From an uncultured Paracoccaceae bacterium (GTDB lineage Bacteria > Pseudomonadota > Alphaproteobacteria > Rhodobacterales > Rhodobacteraceae): 64,000 nucleotides of DNA. The stretch lies in contig CATOSU010000002.1 in the NCBI GenBank assembly GCA_951812615.1, positions 1,984,001 to 2,048,000 of the forward strand, written 5' to 3'. The translations under genes were made by a program, and so were the position numbers. Of the stretch, positions 25,952-33,789 are shown piece by piece; position 1 is the stretch's first letter, and each line of letters begins with the position of its first letter. The notes under the pieces were generated by a model. That model was not told the DNA's origin, ran no database searches, and saw nothing but the letters and a program-made list of their open reading frames with translations.

Positions 25952-27574
25952 ATGGCGGACAATGTTTCGACGACGGATGGTCTGACGATCCGGCTCTACG
26001 GCCGTTTCGATGTTGTCGATTGTGCCGGCGCATCGCTGAAACCCAAAGGCGCGAAGACCCGGGCGCTGATCGCGCTTCTGGCCAGCTCGGACAATTTCGA
26101 ACGGCAACGCACTTGGCTGCAATCCATGTTGTGGAGCGACCGTGGCGCCGAACAGCGATCTTCCAGCCTGCGCCAGTGTCTCGCCGAGTTGCGCCGTGTC
26201 TGGTCCGGCTACCCGGATGCTCTGATCACCGACCGGCAAAGTGTCCGGCTGGACCCTGCCCTGGTCCGGCTGGCGGTGCAAAACCCGCAGGCGCGCGAGC
26301 TGTTCCTCGAAGACCTGACCATCCGCGATCCGGCTTATACCGCGTGGCTGGAACTGCAGCGCGGCAACCGCATCGTGCGTCCAACCGCACAATCGGCGTC
26401 GCACCCGGCCGACCACCGCGATCCGCAAACCGTCATCCTGACCTGTTCCGGCCGCAGCGGCCCGGACGGCGAAGCCATCGAACAACTGACTGGCGACGCA
26501 GTATCCCGAACCTTGCAGGAAAGCCGGATGGTCGCGGTCCGCACCTCTGCCCCGCTCGCCGACGGCAGCGACGGAATCCGCATTTCTGTCGCTGTCACCG
26601 AAACCGGCAACACCGGCCCCTCGCTGCGCGCGGTGGTCGAAGACCTCGAAACAGGCAACCGGCTTTGGAACGGCCAGTGCCGCGTGACCGGCCCCGTCGA
26701 CAGCCTGCCGGAAGACCTCGAATTCCTGTCCTTCTGCAACCAGATCGCCAACGCGGTGGTTGAACGCGAAGCCTGGCAGGCGGACATGCTGGGACAGGAC
26801 CCCGGCATTGCCGCGCAGGTGAACAAGGCCGTCCGCTACGTGTTCTCGATCCGAGAGGACAAGCTCAGCCAGGCCGTCACCCTGCTGCAACAGGCCATCG
26901 CCGCCCAGTCCAAGGGCATATTCCACGCCTGGCTGGCGCAGGCCTATACCATTCAATACGTCGAACGTTATGTGCCCGCCGATGCCGAACTGCGCGAAAA
27001 AACCAACGAATGCTGCCTGAGGGCGCTGTCCGACGATCCGACCAACAGCAACGTGCTGGCAGCGGTGGCAAACGCACGCACCAACATTTCACGCAACTAT
27101 GCCGCCGGGCTGCATCTGGCGCAGCAAAGCGTCGTGGCCAACAAGGCCAACCCGCTGGCCTGGTGGGCGCTGTCGAACGCCCTGCAATGCACGGGCCGGT
27201 CGCAGGAGGCCTACCGCGCCGCGCTGAACGCGCAGGCGCTGGCCCAAAGCACCCGCTGGAAATTCTGGACCGATTTTCAGGTCTCGCTGACCGCTGCCGT
27301 CCTGGGCAACGATCAGGTGGCCATCGCGAACGGCGAACGCTCCAGCGCCTTTGCTCCGAATTTCCGCCCGCCCCTGCGCTATCTCACGGCGCTATACGCG
27401 CTCAGCGGTCAGCACGCCGATATGCAAAGAACGCTGGATCAGCTGAAGGATTGCGAACCGGACGTCTCGGTCCGGCGGATGATCGAGGACCGCGATTACC
27501 CTATCGGCATCATGCGCCGCTATGGCGGTGAGCTGACATCCGCCCTGCAACGCTCAGAGAGCGACCCCGGCTGA
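25952..27574 (+). CDS. SARP-like transcriptional regulator with TPR-type C-terminal region
   Basis: A 540-aa protein. The N-terminal about 100 residues (LTIRLYGRFDVVDCAGASLK, KTRALIALLASSDNFERQRTW then LQSMLWSDRGAEQRSSSLRQ, CLAELRRVW) are the OmpR-like winged helix of SARP/DnrI-type activators (TRKARALLAYLA pattern). The middle (VILTCSGRSG to DSLPEDLEFL) looks like the TolB-like segment found in related proteobacterial regulators. The C-terminal half is a helical tetratricopeptide array (NPLAWWALSNALQCTGRSQE). It is divergent from the PAP2 gene with 168 bp between starts, so it is the likely activator of the whole minus-strand cluster. The signal is unknown. Confidence 0.75.
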   Translation: MADNVSTTDGLTIRLYGRFDVVDCAGASLKPKGAKTRALIALLASSDNFERQRTWLQSMLWSDRGAEQRSSSLRQCLAELRRVWSGYPDALITDRQSVRLDPALVRLAVQNPQARELFLEDLTIRDPAYTAWLELQRGNRIVRPTAQSASHPADHRDPQTVILTCSGRSGPDGEAIEQLTGDAVSRTLQESRMVAVRTSAPLADGSDGIRISVAVTETGNTGPSLRAVVEDLETGNRLWNGQCRVTGPVDSLPEDLEFLSFCNQIANAVVEREAWQADMLGQDPGIAAQVNKAVRYVFSIREDKLSQAVTLLQQAIAAQSKGIFHAWLAQAYTIQYVERYVPADAELREKTNECCLRALSDDPTNSNVLAAVANARTNISRNYAAGLHLAQQSVVANKANPLAWWALSNALQCTGRSQEAYRAALNAQALAQSTRWKFWTDFQVSLTAAVLGNDQVAIANGERSSAFAPNFRPPLRYLTALYALSGQHADMQRTLDQLKDCEPDVSVRRMIEDRDYPIGIMRRYGGELTSALQRSESDPG

Positions 27575-27744
27575 CACCCCGCACCCGGCGTCCGGGCCAC
27601 CGGTATGCGCGGGACAACATTGGGCGATGAGGAAAACGGGCTTTCGCCGCGCCTGGCATCAAGGACGGCAAAGCCGACATCCGTGATACTTGCATCAGCC
27701 CAATTCATGCTATGAAACACGGGGACCAACACCGGGAAATGCTC

Positions 27745-29604
27745 TTATTCGGGCAGGCCCAGTTCGCGTAGCACCGCGTACCGGCGCTCAGGTATCGAGC
27801 TGTCTGTGTAAGCGGAATCAAAGGGCCGAAGATCGCTGATCGAAATCCCGGGTTTTAGGTCTTTCGCTTCTGCGACGAACGCTCTCGCTTTCTCATGATC
27901 CCCCAATTGCCAGGGGGCCACGGCCGCGAAGAGCAGGAATGCAGCGCGGTAGACCCCGGGCGAGAGCGCGAGATAGGCCTCCGTCGCGCCGTTTGCTGCC
28001 GCGAAGTCGCCTGCGTCCAATAGCGCGCCGTATTCGTCCGCAACCAGCCACCACAACGGCACCGGCGTTATCCGCTTTGCCTGCTCGAAATATGCCAGGG
28101 ACTCCTGCGATGCGCCGGTGTGTTTCAACACCCAGCCCATGCCTCGGACGACCCGCGCGTCGCCGGCCCCCTTCTCGAAGGCCCGCCTGATGAACTCCTG
28201 CGCCTCGGCGCCGCGCTTTTGGACCACGCGCAGTACGGCGTAATTCGAGAGCGTTGCAGGGCGGTCCGGATCATGCTCAAGCGCACGAGACAAGTAGTCT
28301 TCAGCAAGCGCCAGTGAGGCGTCCCGGTCCTTTGTGAACCCCAGCCGCACATCCATCATATGCGTGAAGCCGAGCCCCACCAGAGCATCCAGATAGGCGG
28401 GATCACGAGCGAGCGCAGCCTCGTAATGCACCCGGGCGATCTTGTTGTCTTCGGCGGTGAACCTTGACCGGTGCGACCGGCCTTTCGCGTTTTGGGCAAA
28501 TGCCTCCAGATCACTGGTTTCCCTGAAATTCAACCTGTCGCCGTCAATTGCGCCGCCGTGAACACGCTCCAGCACCGCAAGGGTTATCTCGTCCTGAATA
28601 TCGAAAAAATCGCCGGTTTTCCTGTCGAAAGCCTCGGACCAAAGATGCTGCCCCACAACCGCATCCAGCAAATGTGCCGTTATACGGAGCTTTTCGCCCG
28701 ACTTTTGTACGCTGCCCTGCAGAACATACCGAACACCAAAGCGTCCGGCGATCTCCCGAACATCGACATCCTCGCCCTTCAGGGAAAAACTTGAACTCTG
28801 GGCAATGACCAGAAGGTCAGGCAGTTTTGCCAGGTTGGTGATGATATTCTCGCTGATACCGTCGGCGAGATAGCCGTTCTCCGCCTCACCCGCGCCGATG
28901 TAAGCGAAAGGCATCACCGCAATCGAAGGCCCGTCCGGCAGTTCCAGCGCCATCTCTGACGGGCGCACGGGCTCAAAATCGGTGCGTGCCGACCACCACC
29001 ATGCCCCGGCGACGATGACCAGCGTCAGGCAAACCAGCGCAAAAAGCGCAGGTCTGCGCCAGCGCCTTCGTTGGCTGGCAGCCTGTGAACCCTTGCCGGT
29101 GATACGAAAAGCCCGCACCGGACGCGTGATATTCTTGACGCGGATCTCCCCCATGTCTTCCAGAGAAATCTCAACCTTGTCGCGCACCTGGTCCCTTACC
29201 GTGCGGCTGAGCATGATGCTGCCGGGCGGGGCCTGCGCCTCCAGCCGCGCCGCGACGTTGACACCGTCTCCCAGCAAATCATCACCGTCGGGCAGGACGT
29301 CCCCCACATTGATACCGATCCGGTAGAGGATGCGGCGGTCGTCCGGAATATCGGCATTGCGTTCTGCAACACCTTCCTGCATGGCAATAGCGAAGCGCAC
29401 TGCCTGAACGGCCGACGGAAACTCGATCAGCAAGCTATCACCCGCCGTGTTCGCGATACGCCCACCGTGCCGGGCAATCAGGGGATCGAGAAACTCGACG
29501 CGGAGCACCCGCTGAGCCGCCAGCGTCGCTTCCTCGTCAGCGTCAACCAGTCGCGAGAAACCTGCGATATCTGCGGCAACAATGGTGGTAAGGCGGCGTT
29601 CCAT
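27745..29604 (-). CDS. class III adenylate/guanylate cyclase - TolB-like - TPR protein
   Basis: A 619-aa protein starting at MERRLTTIVAADIAGFSRLV, the usual N-terminus of this class; the frame is open upstream to 29712. The cyclase domain has DIAGFSRL, NTAGDSLLIEF and IGINVGDVLPDGDDLLGDGV with the metal Asp residues. It is followed by one transmembrane helix (about 218-236, LFALVCLTLVIVAGAWWW), a TolB/FlgO-like domain (AVMPFAYIG, ADGISENIITNLAKLPDLLV) and TPR repeats to the end. It makes cyclic nucleotides in the cytosol under control of its C-terminal part. Regulated target and signal are unknown. Confidence 0.85.
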   Translation of the reverse strand: MERRLTTIVAADIAGFSRLVDADEEATLAAQRVLRVEFLDPLIARHGGRIANTAGDSLLIEFPSAVQAVRFAIAMQEGVAERNADIPDDRRILYRIGINVGDVLPDGDDLLGDGVNVAARLEAQAPPGSIMLSRTVRDQVRDKVEISLEDMGEIRVKNITRPVRAFRITGKGSQAASQRRRWRRPALFALVCLTLVIVAGAWWWSARTDFEPVRPSEMALELPDGPSIAVMPFAYIGAGEAENGYLADGISENIITNLAKLPDLLVIAQSSSFSLKGEDVDVREIAGRFGVRYVLQGSVQKSGEKLRITAHLLDAVVGQHLWSEAFDRKTGDFFDIQDEITLAVLERVHGGAIDGDRLNFRETSDLEAFAQNAKGRSHRSRFTAEDNKIARVHYEAALARDPAYLDALVGLGFTHMMDVRLGFTKDRDASLALAEDYLSRALEHDPDRPATLSNYAVLRVVQKRGAEAQEFIRRAFEKGAGDARVVRGMGWVLKHTGASQESLAYFEQAKRITPVPLWWLVADEYGALLDAGDFAAANGATEAYLALSPGVYRAAFLLFAAVAPWQLGDHEKARAFVAEAKDLKPGISISDLRPFDSAYTDSSIPERRYAVLRELGLPE

Positions 29605-29888
29605 GATCAACCAAACCGTAGGGCAGAAGTCGCCACCGGTCCATGGACAAGCGCCCGGAGCCGGCTGGTTATTCCCATTGGGCACCTGCTGGCCTTCCAA
29701 GGCGCTCGGCAATACGAGATCATGGCTGTCCAGGGATCATGCGCATGCGTCCACATCCGAGATCTACACAGCCGGCGTCGAAAGGCGCCGACTCGCCAAA
29801 GCGGCAATGGGCCGACTGGTTGGAATGGACTGGTAGGTGCCCCACGCCTCAATTTCAGCCAATAAAATAGGGTGTCTGAGGTGATGGA

Positions 29889-29964
<76 letters not shown>

Positions 29965-30008
29965 ACAGGCCCGGTCTTTACCGGGTATTGCACGGGCAGT
30001 GCAAGAGG

Positions 30009-30632
30009 TCATTGCGTGGAAATCGGCCCCGGTGCCGGGGTGTCGAGACAGGTGCTGACACCGCCCGAAACCCGGTACACTACGCCCTGCCCGCCGCCGA
30101 CCTCGCCGAAGGCGCTTGTCGGCAGCCCCTGGGCCAGGCAGCGCAGCATGCGGCTGGTGATGCCGTGGGTGACGATCACGGCGGGGCCGGTCAGCCCCGA
30201 CGCGAATTCCGCCAGCCGCGCGGCCAGCGCCGCCAGCCCCTCGCCCCCCGGCACGTGGTCGTACCAGCCCAGCGGCGATTCTGCGAAGAGTGCCGGGAAC
30301 TCGTTGGCGACCTCGGCCCGTATCCGCCCGGTCCAGTCGCCAAGGCCGATCTCGCGCAGGCGGGGGTCGGTTTCAATTCCATGTTCGGACCCGCCCCTGG
30401 CGATGACCGCGGTGCGAAATGCCCGGCCCTGCGGGCTGCAGAAGCAGGGCCAGCCCCCGGCCCCCAGCGACCGCAGGATGTCGCCCTGCTGTGCGGCCTG
30501 TGCCTGCCCCAGTGATGTCAGTTCACTGTCCAGTGCGCCCTGCAGGCGTCCGGCGCGGTTCCACTCGGTTTCACCGTGGCGCAGGATCAGCAGATCCGGC
30601 AATCCCGTCAGGTTCGCGGTGGTGTCAGGCAT
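30009..30632 (-). CDS. histidine phosphatase family protein (phosphoglycerate-mutase-like)
   Basis: A 207-aa protein. LLILRHGETEWNRAGRLQG is the RHG signature whose His is phosphorylated during catalysis; TDPRLREIGLGDWTG supplies the acid and AVIVTHGITSRMLR the second His. This is a compact branch-1 enzyme such as cobalamin ribazole phosphatase-like or a broad sugar-phosphate phosphatase; the substrate is not fixed by sequence. It is divergent from the LysR gene with about 180 bp between. Confidence 0.88.
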   Translation of the reverse strand: MPDTTANLTGLPDLLILRHGETEWNRAGRLQGALDSELTSLGQAQAAQQGDILRSLGAGGWPCFCSPQGRAFRTAVIARGGSEHGIETDPRLREIGLGDWTGRIRAEVANEFPALFAESPLGWYDHVPGGEGLAALAARLAEFASGLTGPAVIVTHGITSRMLRCLAQGLPTSAFGEVGGGQGVVYRVSGGVSTCLDTPAPGPISTQ

Positions 30633-30764
30633 AGGCGTGTATCCCTTGGTTGAAAACAGGGGCGGACAAATGTGATCAAACGTGAGTTGACGTTACGGCG
30701 GCAATCACGAACGCGACAGAATCCCCCTGAGTTCATTGTCAAGCATCCATTCTGTGGTACCTGT

Positions 30765-30779
30765 TTGCAACTTAGGCAA
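30765..30779. promoter_or_regulatory. candidate LysR box
   Basis: TTGCAACTTAGGCAA has TTGC/GCAA arms around a 7-bp spacer, giving T-N11-A (30766 and 30778). It lies 33 bp upstream of the LysR gene in the divergent intergenic region, the usual autoregulatory position. Confidence 0.4.
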
Positions 30780-30811
30780 CAACTGGACCCGCCTATGCCA
30801 GCCATTTTCGG

Positions 30812-31750
30812 ATGATTGACTGGGACACGCTTCGCATCGTCTTGTCCGTCCATCGCATGGGCGGTCTGACCGGTGCTTCCCGTGATCTTCAGGTCAGTCA
30901 GCCGACCGTGTCGCGCCATCTTGCCCGGGCCGAAAGCGATCTGAACTGCAAACTGTTCGACCGCAGGCAGGGCCGGCTGATCGCGACCGAGGCCGGGCTG
31001 ATCGTGATCCGCGAAGCCGAGCGGGTCGAGCAACAGCTGCGCCGCATGCAAGACAGTGTGCGGTTGCTGGACAACGAAATGTCCGGCCCGCTCACCATCA
31101 GCGTTCCCCAGCAATTGCTGCCCTATTGCGTCACCGATGAAATGCGGGATTTTCGCGAATTGTACCCGGACATCGCGTTCACGGTCGTGGTCAGCGACCA
31201 GATGGCCGATGTGACCATCGGCACTGTCGATATCGTGTTCCGGGTCGAGGAAAACCCCAAGCCCAGCCTGTGGGGCAGGCGCATCGCCGAACTGGGCCTG
31301 TCCTATTACGCCCATCAAAGCGTGATCGACGCCTACAGTCAGCCGGGCCAGCCCCTGACCGCAGCCAAGGGTGTACCTCTGATCATGCATGACGGTGTCA
31401 CCAGTTCGTCGCTGGACGAGACCCGCGATCTGTTTCCGCACGGCATTCCCGTCGCCAACAGCAACAGCCTGGAGGCCACCGCAACGATGATCGGGCGGGG
31501 CATGGGTGTCGGTCGGCTGCCGCACATGGTTGCCCACAGCCTGCCGGAACTTCTGGCTGTGGCGCACCCGCCGGCGAAAACCCGGCGCAGCCTGTGGATC
31601 CTGACCCACAAGGACATGCGCTCGATCCTCCGGATCGAACGGTTCATCAATTTCGTGGATGAGCGGATGAAATCCAAAGCCGGGCTGTTCTGCCTGCCGG
31701 ATGACAGCGAGATCCTCGGCGAACCGCAGGACGACAGCGAACAACCGTGA
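30812..31750 (+). CDS. LysR-family transcriptional regulator
   Basis: A 312-aa LysR protein. The N-terminal helix-turn-helix reads WDTLRIVLSVHRMGGLTGAS then RDLQVSQPTVSRHLARAE, followed by the linker helix and a periplasmic-binding-like effector domain (SGPLTISVPQQLLPYCVTDE, MIGRGMGVGRLPHMVA). The C-terminus is longer than usual by some 15 residues. It is divergent from the histidine phosphatase and followed 44 bp later by an IS630 insertion, so any gene it once co-transcribed may have been cut off. Target unknown. Confidence 0.88.
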   Translation: MIDWDTLRIVLSVHRMGGLTGASRDLQVSQPTVSRHLARAESDLNCKLFDRRQGRLIATEAGLIVIREAERVEQQLRRMQDSVRLLDNEMSGPLTISVPQQLLPYCVTDEMRDFRELYPDIAFTVVVSDQMADVTIGTVDIVFRVEENPKPSLWGRRIAELGLSYYAHQSVIDAYSQPGQPLTAAKGVPLIMHDGVTSSSLDETRDLFPHGIPVANSNSLEATATMIGRGMGVGRLPHMVAHSLPELLAVAHPPAKTRRSLWILTHKDMRSILRIERFINFVDERMKSKAGLFCLPDDSEILGEPQDDSEQP

Positions 31751-31794
31751 TCGCGTTCACGCTGAGTTCAGGGGAAAAGGCGCGGCACCCCTCT

Positions 31795-32851
31795 TAAAGC
31801 GTCCGGCTCAAAACCTGAATCGCAAGGGATTCCCTTGAGTGCCGATCTGTGATTCATCCTGTTTGGGAGGATGGATCATGTCAGCACCTTTGCCGAACGC
31901 GTTGCGGATGCGGTTTCAGAAGTTGGTTGAAGAAGGATTGAGCGGACGCGCGGCGGCGTTGCGCCTGAAGCTTTCGCCCGCGACCGGGGCGCGTTGGGGG
32001 CTTGCGATCCGGCGAACCGGACAAGCAAGGGCCGCGCCTCAGGGCCGTCCTCGCGGCAAGGGCAAGCTTGATCCGCATCGGTCGCTTCTGATCGAACTGA
32101 TTGAACAGGACGGCGACATGACCATGCCTGAACTTGCCGGCGCTCTTGCGGATGCGACCGGTGTTCAGGCGCACCCTGATGCGATTGGCCGGTTCCTGCG
32201 CAAGCTGGGCTTCACGTACAAAAAAAGACGTTGGTCGCGACTGAACGACACCGCGCGAGGGTAAGGAAACAACGCGACCATTGGGTCAAACACCGCTTGC
32301 CTGCCGTCTCGGCTCAGCCAGATCGTGCTGTATTCATTGATGAAACCTCTGTCAAAACCAACCTGACCCGCCAGCGTGGATGGTCACAACGGGGCGCGCG
32401 GCTGGTGATGGATGCGCCCTTTGGATCATGGGGCACGCAGACCTTCATCGCGGGCCTCAGCGCCGACGCATTGATCGCACCCTGGGTCATCAAGGGCGCG
32501 ATGGATGGCGAAGCCTTTGCGGCTTATGTCGAGCAGGTGCTGGTGCCGGAACTGGAGCCAGGTACCGTCGTGATCCTAGACAACCTCGCGACGCACAAGA
32601 ATGCCGCTGCGGCCAAAGCCATGCGCAAAGCCGGATGCTGGTTCCTGTTTCTGCCGCCCTATAGCCCCGATCTCAACCCGATCGAGATGGCCTTCTCGAA
32701 ACTCAAAGCACACCTGCGCAGGATCGGCGCTCGAACCTTCACCGACATGTTCAAAGCCCTCACTGAAATCTGCGAACTCTTCTCACCGGAAGAGTGCTGG
32801 AACTACTTCAAGGCTGCCGGATATGTCTCAGGTTAAAGGTCGGATGCTTTA
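31795..32851 (+). mobile_element. IS630-family insertion sequence, apparently complete
   Basis: Related inverted ends TTAAAGCGTCCGGC (left, from 31794) and TTAAAGCATCCGAC (right, complement, ending 32852) flank a two-frame transposase gene. TA dinucleotides at 31795-31796 and 32850-32851 fit the TA target duplication typical of IS630. Size about 1.05 kb, within family range. Confidence 0.85.
31878..32836 (+). CDS. IS630 transposase made by programmed -1 frameshift (OrfA-OrfB)
   Basis: OrfA (from ATG 31878, preceded by GGAGG) has the helix-turn-helix segment GLSGRAAALRLKLSPATGAR and ends in its own frame at 32264. The DDE domain lies in the -1 frame to 32836: VFIDETSVKTNLTR (first Asp), VVILDNLATHKN (second Asp) and PPYSPDLNPIEMAFSKLK (Glu). 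The switch occurs at seven consecutive A (32220-32226), where a -1 slip gives FTYKKKTLVATERHRARV as in single-frame IS630 transposases. All catalytic residues are present, so it may be active. Confidence 0.88.
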
Positions 32852-32995
32852 AACTCGCACTCGTTACCCGAGGGCGCCGCTTGTGGGAGTGTCGCACAGC
32901 CTGGCGGATTCCGGCACACAAGATAATGAAACCCTGTCTTTCAGAATCGTAGGCCATTCACGAAACCCGTGATCGGAACATTTCTGAAAGAGAAA

Positions 32996-33070
32996 TGGTG
33001 GGTGATAACGGATTTGAACCGCTGACATCTTCGATGTGAACGAAGCGCTCTACCACTGAGCTAATCACCC
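32996..33070 (-). tRNA. tRNA-Val (anticodon CAC)
   Basis: On the minus strand the acceptor GGGTGAT/ATCACCC, D arm GCTC-AGTGGTA-GAGC, anticodon arm CTTCG-TTCACAT-CGAAG (CAC) and T arm GCGG-TTCAAAT-CCG form a cloverleaf; CCA is encoded (32996-32998). It is very like the Val(TAC) gene 3.1 kb upstream in the acceptor and anticodon stems. Confidence 0.93.
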
Positions 33071-33089
33071 GCGCCGCGGTGTCTTAGCG

Positions 33090-33620
33090 CTACTCGGCGG
33101 CGTCTGCAAGTGGGTCGTCGGCATTGACCGGAAGGCCCGTCTGCTGGCGCAGTTTGCACACGATGATGCGATAGTTCGCATGCTCTTCGGCGCGGTTGAT
33201 GCGCAGTTTGCCAAAGGGCTGAATGTTCAACTCGCGCCCGTCGGCCAGCGCCCCGCCCAGAATTTCCAGCATCGCTTCGACGACCGGCTTGGCGTCCTTT
33301 TTCTTGATGCCCGAGCGGACCACAACTTCTTCCAGAAGTTCCTTTTTCTTCATGTCCGGCTGAGCAGCCGCCGGTTCGGACACTTTGACGACCTTGGGGA
33401 TCGGAGCGGCCTCGGACGAAGGTGTCGACGCAGGTACCGGATTTGATGCCGCAGATGCAGGCGCGGACGCAGTTGCCGGCTTCGCCGCCGCCGGTTTGGC
33501 CGTGGTCTTGGTGGCAGCGGCCGCTGCCTTGGCCGCAGTGGTCGACTTGGTTGTCCGCGTGCTGCGGGTCGCCGGTTTGCGGGCGGTCGAAGTGGTCTTG
33601 CGGGTTGTTCCAGTGGCCAT
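33090..33620 (-). CDS. HU-family DNA-binding protein with long Lys/Ala/Pro/Thr-rich N-terminal tail
   Basis: A 176-aa protein from ATG 33620. Residues about 90-160 are the HU/IHF fold (KKELLEEVVVRSGIKKKDAK, LEILGGALADGRELNIQPFG, KLRIN). The first 85 residues are low-complexity, basic and disordered (KPATRSTRTTKSTTAAKAAA), like histone H1 or eukaryotic-type tails. It probably compacts or bends DNA; the tail would add non-specific binding. It lies next to lon on the same strand, an arrangement usual in Rhodobacterales. Confidence 0.85.
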   Translation of the reverse strand: MATGTTRKTTSTARKPATRSTRTTKSTTAAKAAAAATKTTAKPAAAKPATASAPASAASNPVPASTPSSEAAPIPKVVKVSEPAAAQPDMKKKELLEEVVVRSGIKKKDAKPVVEAMLEILGGALADGRELNIQPFGKLRINRAEEHANYRIIVCKLRQQTGLPVNADDPLADAAE

Positions 33621-33789
33621 GTGCTTTGCACCTTTTGATGAACTGCTCGCCCTCACCATAACCCGAAACACCGCAAAATGAAAGCCGTACAACCGTCGGG
33701 ACCCCCAGATTTGGTTGATCTGCCTAAACTTTGAGGAAAACAAAACGGGCGCCCCAACCGGGACGCCCGCCTTCCGGATCTCCGGCAGG

